A stretch of 64,000 nucleotides of DNA from Achromobacter sp. RTa (GCF_000757485.1 NZ_JPYO01000013.1:62001-126000); one strand, 5' to 3'; shown: positions 18,764 through 27,333, counted from the stretch's first letter. Made by a program: numbers and translations. The notes: generated by a model from the sequence alone, not told the origin.

Positions 18764-19090
18764 GTGTCTGACTAAGCCCTACTTTCCGAGTGTCTGACAC
18801 CCTTATGAGACAGTCTGCCAAGAAGGAGACAGTCCTCCCGGGTGTCTGACACCGGCCATATTTCCAACATCGCTTCAAAGTCAGCCGGTGTCAGACACCC
18901 GGGAAGACTATCCCTGATCCACAGAGCCTCTCACAAGGCTACCGTCCAGTGTCCAGCCGGCTCAGAGGTGCGGATTCGAGGCTTAATCTGTTAAACAAAG
19001 TCCAAGCTTTGGGTGTCAGAACAAGCTGCTCGAATCCGCTGTGGTGATAGCTAATCACCACGCCGACCAAGATACAAGGTGTCAGACACG
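18764..19090. repeat. Cluster of TGTCTGACAC palindromes plus nested inverted repeats
   Basis: Palindromes start at 18764 (truncated), 18790, 18841, 18887 (inverted form) and 19078 (inverted form). The unit 18790-18853 holds CTTATGAGACAG and, unusually, a 9-bp direct repeat GAGACAGTC in its core. Between 18970 and 19061 lie other structures: a perfect 11-bp inverted repeat GCGGATTCGAG (18970-18980) / CTCGAATCCGC (19029-19039), then an 8-bp hairpin GTGGTGAT / ATCACCAC (19041-19061). The last palindrome overlaps the stop codon of the pfkB-type gene. No other gene is visible in the 333-bp gap. Confidence 0.88.
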
Positions 19091-19993
19091 CGGAGTTGTT
19101 GGTTTTACCCCATAAACCATCATCGCCCTTTCCACATCTTCCACCTGCGGCAATCCGGCCTCGTTCCCCAAATGCTGGATCTTGTGCGCAGACGCGGCGC
19201 GCGCGAACGTGAAATGCTCTACCCAGGGCTGTTCCGGCCGATTCAAGTACGACCAGACATAGGCGCCGTGGAACACGTCCCCCGCGCCAGAGGTGTCGAC
19301 GATGCTCGGCCCCGGCACGTCCAGCGAAGGCAGCGTATCGACGGCGCCCGTTTCGTCGTACCAAAGCATGCCGCGCTCGCCCATGGTGACGGCGCCGATG
19401 CGGCAGCCGCGGGCCTTGAGCAGGTCCAGCAGGCCCTGCGGCGACAGGCCCAGCTGTTCGCACATGCGCTCGGCGCAGACGGCCACGTCGATGTAGCGCA
19501 GCAACTCATCGGTGTTCTCGCGCAAGCTTCCGCCATCCAGCGAAGTCAGCACGCCCGCTTCCCGGCAGGCCCGCGCGTAATGCAGGGCGGCGTCGGGCTG
19601 GTGCCCGTCCAGGTGCAGCGCGCGATAGCCTCGGATGTCCAGGCGGGGGAAATCATTCAGGTAATCCACATCGCGCGCCCGCACGATCGCGCGTTTGCCC
19701 TGGTTGGGCATGATGAAGGACAAGGAAGAACGGCGCACCTGCCGCGCGTGCAACGACACGCCATGCGCCGCGGCCATATCGGAGTACATATGGCCCAGCC
19801 AGTCGGGCGCCAGCGAACAGATCAGGTCGGGCGGCGTGCCCAGCCGCCCGCAGGCGAACGCGGCGGTGACCGCGTTGCCGCCGAAGGACACGGCGTAGTC
19901 CCGCGCCACGCTCTTCTCGTCGCCCGTGGGCCAGTGGTCCGCCAGCACGGTTACGTCGATATAGGTGTGTCCGATGAAGAGCGCTTCGCGCAT
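19082..19993 (-). CDS. PfkB-family carbohydrate kinase at the end of the itaconate-type operon
   Basis: A 303-aa ribokinase/PfkB-fold kinase. The N-terminal GHTYIDVTVLADHWPTGDE and SFGGNAVTAAFACGRLG are PfkB signature 1. DTSGAGDVFHGAYVWS near residue 235 is signature 2, with the anion hole GAGD and the catalytic Asp. DTSGAGDVFHG recalls the ketohexokinase/YihV branch, but the substrate is unknown. The gene starts 37 bases after the citramalyl-CoA-lyase-like gene, in the same direction, so it is probably cotranscribed with a CoA-acid pathway where a sugar kinase is not expected. The last codons are CCG CGT GTC TGA, whose stop lies inside a GTGTCTGACAC palindrome. Confidence 0.88.
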   Translation of the reverse strand: MREALFIGHTYIDVTVLADHWPTGDEKSVARDYAVSFGGNAVTAAFACGRLGTPPDLICSLAPDWLGHMYSDMAAAHGVSLHARQVRRSSLSFIMPNQGKRAIVRARDVDYLNDFPRLDIRGYRALHLDGHQPDAALHYARACREAGVLTSLDGGSLRENTDELLRYIDVAVCAERMCEQLGLSPQGLLDLLKARGCRIGAVTMGERGMLWYDETGAVDTLPSLDVPGPSIVDTSGAGDVFHGAYVWSYLNRPEQPWVEHFTFARAASAHKIQHLGNEAGLPQVEDVERAMMVYGVKPTTPRV

Positions 19994-20030
19994 AGGCCTG
20001 CCAGAAAGAGGTTGACGGGAAGGCGCGCCC

Positions 20031-20864
20031 CTACGCGCCGGCGGATTCCCCCGCTTGCGCCAGCACCAGCCGGGCGCGCGCGATGACCGGCGCGTCGACC
20101 ATCTTGCCTTCCAGCATGAAGGTGCCGGCGGCCGTGTCGCGATGCGCGGCGATGACGCGGCGCGCCCACTCCAGTTCTTCCTGCACCGGCACGAAGGCCG
20201 CGTGGATCACGGCGACCTGCGTGGGATGGATGCACAGCATTCCGCCGAACCCCATCTGCTGGGCCCTGCCGGCGGCTTGCGCCAAGCCGGCCTGGTCCTG
20301 GACGCCGGGGAACACGCCGTCCAGCGCGGGCGCCAGGCCGGCCGAGCGCGTATGCAGCAGCACCTGCACGCGCGCCTGGTCCAGCACCGTCGCGGCGCCA
20401 GGCGTGTCGGGCGCCAGCCCCATGTCCAGGGCATAGTCCAGGCTGCCGAAGGCCAGGCGCGCCACGCCCGGCGTCGCCGCGACCTCGGCGGCATTGAGGA
20501 CGCCCTGGGCCGTTTCCAGAATGGGGATCACGGGCAGCCCGGTCTGGGCCACGTGGCGCACCTGCGCCAGGCTTTCCGCCTTGGGCAGCAGGATGCCCGC
20601 CACGCCGGGCTTGCCGCGGCAGGCCTTCAGATCGTCGTCGTGCCAGGGCGTCGAGGCATCGTTGATGCGCACCCACAGGCGGGCGCGGGGATTCGTCCCC
20701 AGGAAATCGCACAGGGATTCCCGCGCGGACGCCTTGGCCAGGTGCTCGACGGCGTCCTCCAGGTCGACGATGACGGCATCCGCGCCGGCGGCGAGCGCCT
20801 TGGGGATGCGCTCGGCCCGCGAGGCGGGCACGAACAGGGCGCTACGGACGACAGGATGGGTCAC
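20031..20864 (-). CDS. HpcH/HpaI-CitE family lyase, probable (S)-citramalyl-CoA lyase
   Basis: A 277-aa CitE-like TIM-barrel lyase. It opens with RSALFVPASRAERIPKALA and ADAVIVDLEDAV, which carries the family acidic residues, then has VAGILLPKAES, PVIPILETAQGVLN with the metal-binding Glu, and FGSLDYALDMGL with the metal-binding Asp. Family members cleave citramalyl-CoA, malyl-CoA or similar to acetyl-CoA or propionyl-CoA plus an oxoacid. Next to a HTD2-type hydratase and a class III CoA-transferase under a LysR gene, the best reading is the last step of itaconate breakdown (citramalyl-CoA to pyruvate and acetyl-CoA). It overlaps the CoA-transferase by four bases. Confidence 0.8.
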   Translation of the reverse strand: MTHPVVRSALFVPASRAERIPKALAAGADAVIVDLEDAVEHLAKASARESLCDFLGTNPRARLWVRINDASTPWHDDDLKACRGKPGVAGILLPKAESLAQVRHVAQTGLPVIPILETAQGVLNAAEVAATPGVARLAFGSLDYALDMGLAPDTPGAATVLDQARVQVLLHTRSAGLAPALDGVFPGVQDQAGLAQAAGRAQQMGFGGMLCIHPTQVAVIHAAFVPVQEELEWARRVIAAHRDTAAGTFMLEGKMVDAPVIARARLVLAQAGESAGA

Positions 20865-22054
20865 ACGACCTCCGAGGCATGGAATTGCGCCACCTGATCA
20901 GGCGCGTATCCCAATGATGCTAGCACCGCATCCGTGTTTTGGCCCACCGCCGGCACGGCCTCCATGCGCGGCGCGAAGGCGTTGCTGCTGGCCGGAGGCA
21001 GCAGCGCCGGCAGTTCGCCGGCGGGGCTGCCGACCTTGCTCCAGCGGGCCCGCGCCTGCAGCTGGGGGTGCGCCCACACGCCCGCCATGTCGTTCACGCG
21101 GGCGTTGGCGATCTGGGCGTCCTCCAGGCGCTGCGTCACCTGCTCGATGGACAGGTCGGCGAACGCCGCCACGATCAGCGCCCGCAGGTCGTCGCGGTTC
21201 GCGGTGCGCAGCGAATTGGAAAGAAAGCGCGGATCTTCCGCCAGCTCCGCCTGGCGCAGCACCTGGGCGCAGAACACGCGCCATTCGCGCTCGTTCTGCA
21301 GGCCCAGCATGATGGTGGAGCCTCCCCCCACGGGGAACGGCCCATAGGGGTAGATCGAGGCGTGGGCGGCGCCCGCGCGCACGGGCGGGGAGCCGCCGTC
21401 GAACGCGTAGTACATCGGGAAGCCCATCCATTCGACCATGCTCTCCAGCATGGAGACGTCCAGGCGGCTGCCCTCGCCGGTCTTCTGGCGCAGCAGCAGG
21501 GCGTTCAGGATGGCCGAGTAGGCGTACATGCCGGCGGCGATGTCCGCGATGGAGCAGCCCGCCTTGACGGGGTCGTCCTTGGTGCCGGTCACGGAGAGGA
21601 AGCCGCTTTCGCTCTGGATCAGCAGGTCGTAGGCCTTCTTGTCCTGGTAGGGACCGCCTTCGCCGTAGCCGGAAATGTCGCAGACGATGAGGCGCGGATA
21701 TTTCTCGTGCAGGGCGCCGAAGGACAGCCCCAGCCGCGCGGCGGCCCCCGGGGCGAGGTTCTGCACCAGCACGTCGGCCGATTCGAGCAGGCGGTCCATG
21801 ATGCCGCCGGCCTCCTCGCGCTTGAGGTCCAGCGTCAGGCTTTCCTTGGAGCGGTTGGTCCAGACGAAGTGCGAGGACAGGCCGCGCACGCGCTCGTCAT
21901 AGCCCCGGGCGAAATCTCCGCTGCCGGGGCGTTCGATCTTGATGACGCGCGCGCCCATGTCCGCCAGCTGGCGGGTGCAGAAGGGCGCGGCGATGGCGTG
22001 TTCGAGACTGACGACGGTGATGCCGTCCAGCGGACGGGGGGCCTGCTTGCTCAT
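20861..22054 (-). CDS. Class III CoA-transferase, probable itaconate (or mesaconate) CoA-transferase
   Basis: A 397-aa CaiB/BaiF protein: LDGITVVSLEHAIAAPFCTR at the N-terminus, VIKIERPGSGDFARGYDERV, QNLAPGAAARLGLSF, and SIADIAAGMYAYSAILNALL, whose Asp fits the catalytic aspartate. It is more distant from the two GGPYCTQ/AGPWCTQ-type transferases in this window. In Pseudomonas aeruginosa the itaconate CoA-transferase is also of class III and sits with a hydratase and a CitE-like lyase, which is the arrangement here. Start and stop overlap its neighbours by ATGA on both sides, so the three genes are translationally coupled. The substrate is inferred from context. Confidence 0.82.
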   Translation of the reverse strand: MSKQAPRPLDGITVVSLEHAIAAPFCTRQLADMGARVIKIERPGSGDFARGYDERVRGLSSHFVWTNRSKESLTLDLKREEAGGIMDRLLESADVLVQNLAPGAAARLGLSFGALHEKYPRLIVCDISGYGEGGPYQDKKAYDLLIQSESGFLSVTGTKDDPVKAGCSIADIAAGMYAYSAILNALLLRQKTGEGSRLDVSMLESMVEWMGFPMYYAFDGGSPPVRAGAAHASIYPYGPFPVGGGSTIMLGLQNEREWRVFCAQVLRQAELAEDPRFLSNSLRTANRDDLRALIVAAFADLSIEQVTQRLEDAQIANARVNDMAGVWAHPQLQARARWSKVGSPAGELPALLPPASSNAFAPRMEAVPAVGQNTDAVLASLGYAPDQVAQFHASEVV

Positions 22055-22881
22055 TCGGAGAACCTCAATTCGGCTTGGTGGGCCAGCGTGCCGTCTTGCT
22101 CAGCCCAAAGCTGGGCCACGCCCGGCTCGGTCAAGCGGCCGGCCACCTGGAAGGGCTTGGGCGCGATCAGCGGGCGCAGGCCCCGGTATGACAAATGGGT
22201 AAGACGCGCCTTGGGATGCGCGCGCGAGAAGGCGGCGACCATCTCCGTGGCGATGAGCGGGCCGTGCACCACCAGGCCGGGATAGCCTTCGGTGCCGGTC
22301 ACGTAGGGATGGTCGTAATGGATGCGATGGCCGTTGAAGGTCACCGCCGAATAGCGGAACAGCAGCACGGGGGACGGTTCCACCGTATCGCGCCACTGCG
22401 CTTCGGGAGCCGGTTCGCTGCCCGCGAGCTTGGGCGGCGTGGGCTGACGGTAGACGATGTCCTGCTCTTCCTGGATGACGATTTCGCCCGCCTGGTGATA
22501 TTCGTGGCGCACCGTCACGAACAGCAGCGCGCCGGTGCGGCCCGTTTTTTCCTTGACGTCGATGACGGTGGATACGCGCTCGGCCGGCACGCCGGCCTTC
22601 AGCGGCTTGCGGAACTCCACGCGGCCGCCCGCCCACATGCGGTTGCGGTCCTGGGCCGGCGGGAGGAAACCGCCTCGCGAGGGATGGCCATCCGTCCCCA
22701 GCCCGTCCATGCCCACGGTGCCGATGAAAAACGCCCATTGCCACAGCGGCGGCAATGCGTCCCCCTGGGCGGGCGCGGGGCCGCCCAGCGTGGCCGCGAT
22801 GCGCGCGGCGTGGCCCGGGTCCATGGCGTCCGCCTTCCGTTCGCCGCTGCCGATCCACGCGGCCGGATCTGTAGTCGTCAT
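22051..22881 (-). CDS. HTD2/MaoC-like acyl-CoA hydratase, probable itaconyl-/mesaconyl-CoA hydratase
   Basis: A 276-aa double hot-dog protein of the mesaconyl-C4-CoA/itaconyl-CoA hydratase group. The N-terminal half has LPPLWQWAFFIGTVGMDGLG and GGFLPPAQDRNRMWAGGRVE; the C-terminal half has the hydratase helix FRYSAVTFNGHRIHYDHPYV with the catalytic Asp/His positions, then GLVVHGPLIATEM. I chose ATG 22881, preceded by AAAGGATATCGGC, over the longer frame to 22920. It is the first gene of the operon hydratase, CoA-transferase, lyase, PfkB kinase, and lies 150 bp from a divergent LysR gene. Length and context match the itaconyl-CoA hydratase of pseudomonads. Confidence 0.8.
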   Translation of the reverse strand: MTTTDPAAWIGSGERKADAMDPGHAARIAATLGGPAPAQGDALPPLWQWAFFIGTVGMDGLGTDGHPSRGGFLPPAQDRNRMWAGGRVEFRKPLKAGVPAERVSTVIDVKEKTGRTGALLFVTVRHEYHQAGEIVIQEEQDIVYRQPTPPKLAGSEPAPEAQWRDTVEPSPVLLFRYSAVTFNGHRIHYDHPYVTGTEGYPGLVVHGPLIATEMVAAFSRAHPKARLTHLSYRGLRPLIAPKPFQVAGRLTEPGVAQLWAEQDGTLAHQAELRFSE

Positions 22882-23031
22882 GCCGATATCCTTTGGTGGG
22901 GTTTTTACAGCCTGAAGCATGCCCGCAAGCCCTTCCCATTGTGAATTCGTTTTTCCTCAAGGCGGGGTTTGCGGCGCCTGAATCGGACCGCCTCCCCGCT
23001 GCCGCCGCCCCGCCGCCGTAATATATGGGCT

Positions 23032-23925
23032 ATGCACTTCGACCTCGCCGACCTCCGCCTGTTCATCCACATCGCCGAATCCCCCAGCCTGACCCAGGCG
23101 GCCAAGCGGGCGCACCTGTCCCTGGCGGCCGTCAGCGTGCGGATCAAGGCCCTTGAAAACCAGCTGAATTCCCGGTTGCTGTACCGCGACAGCCGCGGCG
23201 TGGAAATCACGCCCGCGGGCCAGAAACTGCTGCAGCATGCCCGGGTCATCATGCGCCAGGTCGACCACCTGAAGCATGATTTCCAGGAACAGGCCGACGG
23301 CGACGCCGGCCACATCCGCATTTTCGCCAACACCACGGCGGTCACCGAGTTCATGCCGGACATCCTGGCGCAATTCCTGTCCGGGCATCCCGGCGTCACG
23401 GTGGACCTCCAGGAACGGCTGACGCGCGATATCGTGCGCGGCGTGCTCGACGGCACCACCGATCTGGGCATCGTGGCGGGCCCGGTGGACGCCCCCGAAT
23501 TGCAGGCCATTCATTTCAGCACCGACCGGCTCGTGCTGGTGGTGCCCAATGGCCATCCGCTGCAAGACCAGGAAAAGATCAAGCTGGCGGATGCCGTGCG
23601 CTATCCGTTCATCACCATGCATGAAGGCTCCACCCTGGTGGCGTTCCTGCGCGACCAGCTCGAACGCGTCGGCCAGCGCCTGCCCCAGCGCATCCAGCTC
23701 TACAGCTTCGATTCGATCTGCCGGATGGTGCAGGCCGGCGTCGGCATCGGGGTCATCCCCGATTCGGCCGCACGGCGGTACGGCGCCGACATGAAGCTGC
23801 GCGTGGTGGAGTTGGACGAGCCCTGGGTCGTGCGCGAACGCAAGCTGCTGGTGCGCGACATCGACGCCCTGCCCGGCTGCGCGCGCGAGCTGATCGAGCA
23901 GATCCAGGCGGCCCGGGCGCCTTAG
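23032..23925 (+). CDS. LysR-family regulator of the itaconate-type operon
   Basis: A 297-aa LysR protein starting at ATG 23032, where the helix-turn-helix begins (LADLRLFIHIAESPSLTQAA, then HLSLAAVSVRIKALENQL). The effector domain includes RIFANTTAVTEFMPDILAQF and SFDSICRMVQAGVGIGVIPD. The second LysR at 33939-34838 is of the same subgroup (LANTTATNSFLADALSTF; SFEAVCRMVEAGAGIAVVPR). Divergent placement next to the hydratase-CoA-transferase-lyase-kinase operon makes it the likely regulator. The shared 150-bp region has an AT-richer patch around TGAATTC (22942-22948). Confidence 0.88.
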   Translation: MHFDLADLRLFIHIAESPSLTQAAKRAHLSLAAVSVRIKALENQLNSRLLYRDSRGVEITPAGQKLLQHARVIMRQVDHLKHDFQEQADGDAGHIRIFANTTAVTEFMPDILAQFLSGHPGVTVDLQERLTRDIVRGVLDGTTDLGIVAGPVDAPELQAIHFSTDRLVLVVPNGHPLQDQEKIKLADAVRYPFITMHEGSTLVAFLRDQLERVGQRLPQRIQLYSFDSICRMVQAGVGIGVIPDSAARRYGADMKLRVVELDEPWVVRERKLLVRDIDALPGCARELIEQIQAARAP

Positions 23926-23977
23926 GCCGACCGGCATCGAAAGATGTCCGCCCGAAGGCCCCCTGGCGCCCGCCGCG

Positions 23978-24790
23978 TCAGGTGCTGGTGAAGGCAGGCG
24001 GGCGCTTCTCGGCAAAAGCCCGCATACCTTCCAGATAGTCGTTGGTATGGCCAAGCTGGCGCTGCAGGCTGCATTCCAGGTCGAACTGCTGCGCCAGCGT
24101 ATTGCCGCTGGAAGCATGCAGCGCCGCCTTGGTCGCCGCGTATGCGCGCGTGGGGCCGGCCGCAAGCGTGGCCTCCACCTCGGCCAGCGTGTCCGCGAGC
24201 GCCGCGTCCGGCACCACGCGCCAGATCAGCCCCCAGGACTCCGCCTGCGCGGCGCTCACGGCCTCGCCGAACAGCGCCGCGCCCATGGCCCGCGCAGACC
24301 CCACCAGGCGCGGAAGGAACCAGGTGCCGCCCGCATCGGGCAGCAGCCCGATCTTGCTGAAAGCCTGGATGAAACGGGCCGATTCCACGGCGAAAACCAC
24401 GTCGCAGGCCAACACCAGGCTTGCGCCCGCGCCGGCCGCAACACCGTTCATGACACACACCACCGGCACGGGCAAGGCGCGCAGGCGCCCAATGAGGGGC
24501 CGATAGCGCTTTTCCAGGCCTTCGGCCAGATCGCGTCGCGAGCCGTCTTCCGCCGGCTTGCGTTCGCCCAGGTCCTGCCCGGCGCAAAAGCCGCGGCCGG
24601 CGCCGGTGATGACCAGGCCGCGCAGCCCGGGCTCGGCCTCCAGCGCGTCCAGCGCCCGCGCCAGCTCGGCGTGCATGGCCTCGGTGAAGCTGTTCAGGCG
24701 CTCGGGCCGGTTGAGCGTGATGCGGCCCACGCCGTTTTCCAGCGTGAAACGGATCTGCGCATAGCCGCCGCCGGACATGGGGGCCGTCAT
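23978..24790 (-). CDS. Enoyl-CoA hydratase/isomerase (crotonase) family protein, PaaG-like
   Basis: A 270-aa crotonase. GVGRITLNRPERLNSFTEAM is the start of the fold, ITGAGRGFCAGQDLGERK the oxyanion-hole loop (near 62-79), VNG-type MNGVAAGAGASLVLACD the second oxyanion-hole glycines, and FSKIGLLPDAGGTWFLPRLVG the region that in PaaG-type isomerases has Asp where classical hydratases have Glu. It may thus be an isomerase or an atypical hydratase. ATG 24790 overlaps the stop of the acyl-CoA dehydrogenase gene upstream by ATGA, placing it third in an operon with two dehydrogenases. Confidence 0.85.
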   Translation of the reverse strand: MTAPMSGGGYAQIRFTLENGVGRITLNRPERLNSFTEAMHAELARALDALEAEPGLRGLVITGAGRGFCAGQDLGERKPAEDGSRRDLAEGLEKRYRPLIGRLRALPVPVVCVMNGVAAGAGASLVLACDVVFAVESARFIQAFSKIGLLPDAGGTWFLPRLVGSARAMGAALFGEAVSAAQAESWGLIWRVVPDAALADTLAEVEATLAAGPTRAYAATKAALHASSGNTLAQQFDLECSLQRQLGHTNDYLEGMRAFAEKRPPAFTST

Positions 24791-25899
24791 GCCAGCACCT
24801 CCAGGACGGCCAGTTGCTCGGCGGTGTCGCCCAGCAGCTGGTCCACGACGGTCAGCCGCTTGAAGTAGTCGCCCACCTCCAGTTCGTCGGTCATGCCCAT
24901 GCCACCATGCAGCTGCACGGCCATCTGCCCCACCAGGCGGCCCGCGCGCGCGGCCTCCAGCTTGGCCGAGGCGACCATGCGCCGGCGCTGCGCGGCGTCG
25001 GGCTCGGTCAGGGCCGCCACCGCGACGTAGGCCATCGACAGGGCCAGCTCCTTCGCCACCAGCATCTCGGCCAGGCGATGCTGCAAGGCCTGGAAGGACG
25101 CCAGCGGCTGGCCGAACTGCTTGCGCGTCTTCAAATATTCGACGGTGATCTCCAGCAGGCGCTCCATGGCCCCCGCCGCATGGGCGCACAGCGCCGCCGT
25201 GCCCCATTGCAGGGCCTGGGCCAGCGCGTGCTCGGCCGCCTCGCCCTGGGCCAGCAGCGCGTCGGGCGGCACGACGGCTCCGTCCAGGTCCAGCCGGGCG
25301 CAGCGCGCCCCGTCCAGCGTGGGAGTGTCCGTCATGCGCACACCCGCCGTATCCGCCGGCACCGCCAGCAGCAGCGGGCGCCCGTCGGCGCACCGCGCGC
25401 TCACCAGCCAGGCGGAGGCCGCCGCGCCGTGCCAGACCAGGTGCTTGGCGCCGTCCAGCCGCCAGCCATCCGCGGTTTCAGCGGCTCGGCAATCCTGGGG
25501 ATCCGTGTCGTAGCGGCGGCCCGGCTCCTGATAGGCCACGCTGACGATGGCCTCGCCCGCCGCGATCGCCGGCAGCCAGCGGGCCCGCGCCGCATCGCCG
25601 CAGGCGTCGACCAGCGCGGCGCCCATGACGGCGCTGGGGATGACGGGCTCTGACACCAGCCCCCGCCCTAGCTCCACGTGCACCGGCAGCAGGCTGGCCG
25701 GCACTTCGCCGAACCCGCCGAAATCCTGGGATATGTTCAGGCCCAGCACGCCCAGCTCCGCCAGCGCGTCCCAGGCCTGCGGGTCCAGCACGCCGGCGGA
25801 CTGCCGCAAGCGGCGCTGGGGAAAGGTCCATGCCTGGTCCACCAGGCGGCGCAAGCTGTCGGCCAGCATGCGTTGTTCTTCGGTATAGATGAAATCCAT
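24787..25899 (-). CDS. Acyl-CoA dehydrogenase, small partner subunit
   Basis: A 370-aa acyl-CoA dehydrogenase-fold flavoprotein. It has the N-terminal helical domain (FIYTEEQRMLADSLRRLVDQ), GLNISQDFGGFGEVPASLLPVH, a rather degenerate middle domain (IVSVAYQEPGRRYDTDP) and a C-terminal domain with LAEMLVAKELALSMAYVA and LHGGMGMTDELEVGDYFKRL. The usual YEGT-type catalytic block at the C-terminus is missing. It lies directly after a 396-aa dehydrogenase with the complementary motif, and such adjacent pairs often form alpha2beta2 enzymes that act on bulky side-chain substrates. Overlap with the crotonase gene is four bases. Confidence 0.85.
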   Translation of the reverse strand: MDFIYTEEQRMLADSLRRLVDQAWTFPQRRLRQSAGVLDPQAWDALAELGVLGLNISQDFGGFGEVPASLLPVHVELGRGLVSEPVIPSAVMGAALVDACGDAARARWLPAIAAGEAIVSVAYQEPGRRYDTDPQDCRAAETADGWRLDGAKHLVWHGAAASAWLVSARCADGRPLLLAVPADTAGVRMTDTPTLDGARCARLDLDGAVVPPDALLAQGEAAEHALAQALQWGTAALCAHAAGAMERLLEITVEYLKTRKQFGQPLASFQALQHRLAEMLVAKELALSMAYVAVAALTEPDAAQRRRMVASAKLEAARAGRLVGQMAVQLHGGMGMTDELEVGDYFKRLTVVDQLLGDTAEQLAVLEVLA

Positions 25900-25938
25900 G
25901 CGTCGCGTTCCTGTCGATACGCCCTGGGGCCGCGGCCC

Positions 25939-27129
25939 CTAGAGGCCCAGCACCTGGCGGGCGATGATGCCCTTCTGCACTTCGGTCGTGCCGCCGTAAA
26001 TGGAGGTCTTGCGCATGTCGGCATAGCCCGCGCCCGCCGCCGCGGCCATCTCGGGGCCGGGACCGTGGAAGGCGGCATCGGCATGCATCCAGTCGGGGTC
26101 ATAGGGCCAGGCGTCCGGCCCCGCCACTTCCATTTGCAGCATGGCCAGGTCCTGCTGGATTTCGGAGCCGCGTATCTTCAGCACCGAGGCTTCGGGGCCC
26201 GGCGAGCCGTCATTGCTGGACGCTACCCGCAGCAACAGCATCTCTAGCGCCATGATGTCCACTTCGATGCGGGAAATCCGGTCGCGCATGCGGCCGTCCG
26301 CAAGCAAGGGCCTCCCGTGCGAGCGCGCGTTCTCCGCCATGCGCTTCAGGATGCCGAGTTCGCGGTGGCAATGGCCGAGCCCGGCGATGCCGGTGCGCTC
26401 GTGGCCCAGCAGGTATTTGGCGTAGGTCCAGCCCTGGTTTTCCTCGCCGACGAGGTTGGCCGCGGGCACGCGCACGTTCTCCAGCCACACCTCGTTCACG
26501 TCGTGGCCGCCGTCGAGCGTGCGGATGGGACGGACGGTTACGCCCGGGGCGCGCATGTCCAGCAACAGCATCGAGATGCCGCGCTGCGCGCGCGCGTCGG
26601 GATCGGTGCGGGCCAGGCAGAACATCCAGTCGGCGTACTGGGCCAGCGTGGTCCAGGTCTTCTGGCCGTTGACCACGTAATCGCCGCCGTCGCGTTCGGC
26701 GCGCGTCTTGAGCGAGGCCAGGTCGGACCCGGAGCCCGGTTCCGAATAGCCCTGGCACCACCAATCCTCGACGCGCGGGATCCGCGGGAGAAAGCGGGCC
26801 TGCTGTTCGGCGCTGCCGTACTTCATCAGGACGGGGCCGATCATGGACAGCCCGAAGGGCAGCAGGCGGGGCGCGCCCGCCTTGAAGCACTCTACCTCGA
26901 AGATCAGGCGCTCCAGCGCACTCCAGCCGGTGCCGCCGTGCTCGACGGACCAGTTCGGCGCGCCCCAGCCCTGGTCGGCCAGGATGTTGTGCCAGCGCAC
27001 GTAATCGTCGCGCTCCAGCCGCTGGTGCCGCAACACCTTGCCGCGGATATCTTTCGGCAGCTTGGCCTCGGCGAACGCGCGCACCTCATCTCGGAATCGG
27101 CGCTCTTGCGGCGTCCAGGTCAGGTTCAT
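25939..27129 (-). CDS. Acyl-CoA dehydrogenase, large partner subunit
   Basis: A 396-aa acyl-CoA dehydrogenase. Clear FAD/substrate motifs are WCQGYSEPGSGSDLASLKTR (near 125-143), DYVVNGQKTWTTLAQYADW, and the C-terminal KTSIYGGTTEVQKGIIARQV. The C-terminal motif has Gly where many acyl-CoA dehydrogenases have the catalytic Glu (YEGT), so catalysis needs a residue elsewhere or the partner subunit. It is the promoter-proximal gene of the dehydrogenase-dehydrogenase-crotonase operon and has AGGAGGT-like bases before ATG 27129 (GGAGGTAGACC). It diverges from the DUF35/thiolase operon. Confidence 0.9.
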   Translation of the reverse strand: MNLTWTPQERRFRDEVRAFAEAKLPKDIRGKVLRHQRLERDDYVRWHNILADQGWGAPNWSVEHGGTGWSALERLIFEVECFKAGAPRLLPFGLSMIGPVLMKYGSAEQQARFLPRIPRVEDWWCQGYSEPGSGSDLASLKTRAERDGGDYVVNGQKTWTTLAQYADWMFCLARTDPDARAQRGISMLLLDMRAPGVTVRPIRTLDGGHDVNEVWLENVRVPAANLVGEENQGWTYAKYLLGHERTGIAGLGHCHRELGILKRMAENARSHGRPLLADGRMRDRISRIEVDIMALEMLLLRVASSNDGSPGPEASVLKIRGSEIQQDLAMLQMEVAGPDAWPYDPDWMHADAAFHGPGPEMAAAAGAGYADMRKTSIYGGTTEVQKGIIARQVLGL

Positions 27130-27333
27130 GGTCTACCTCCTTTTCCCGGTATCTAGCCATGGTCCAGCGGCCCGGACAATCTGCCTCTGCCGAAGACCGG
27201 CTTCGGGCTGGATGTAGGGCGCGCACCCACTACGGGCCGGCGGAAGGCCTGCTTCAGCAATGAAGAATGGCCCAACGCGGCGGCAGTGCCGACACTAGTG
27301 CCTGTTGACACTGACCGAAAGGCCTCACGCATC

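Noticed and set aside
18970..19061. tRNA gene or attachment site
   Set aside because: The GGATTCGAG segment recalls a T-arm but the rest does not form a cloverleaf, and no integrase or tRNA end is nearby.
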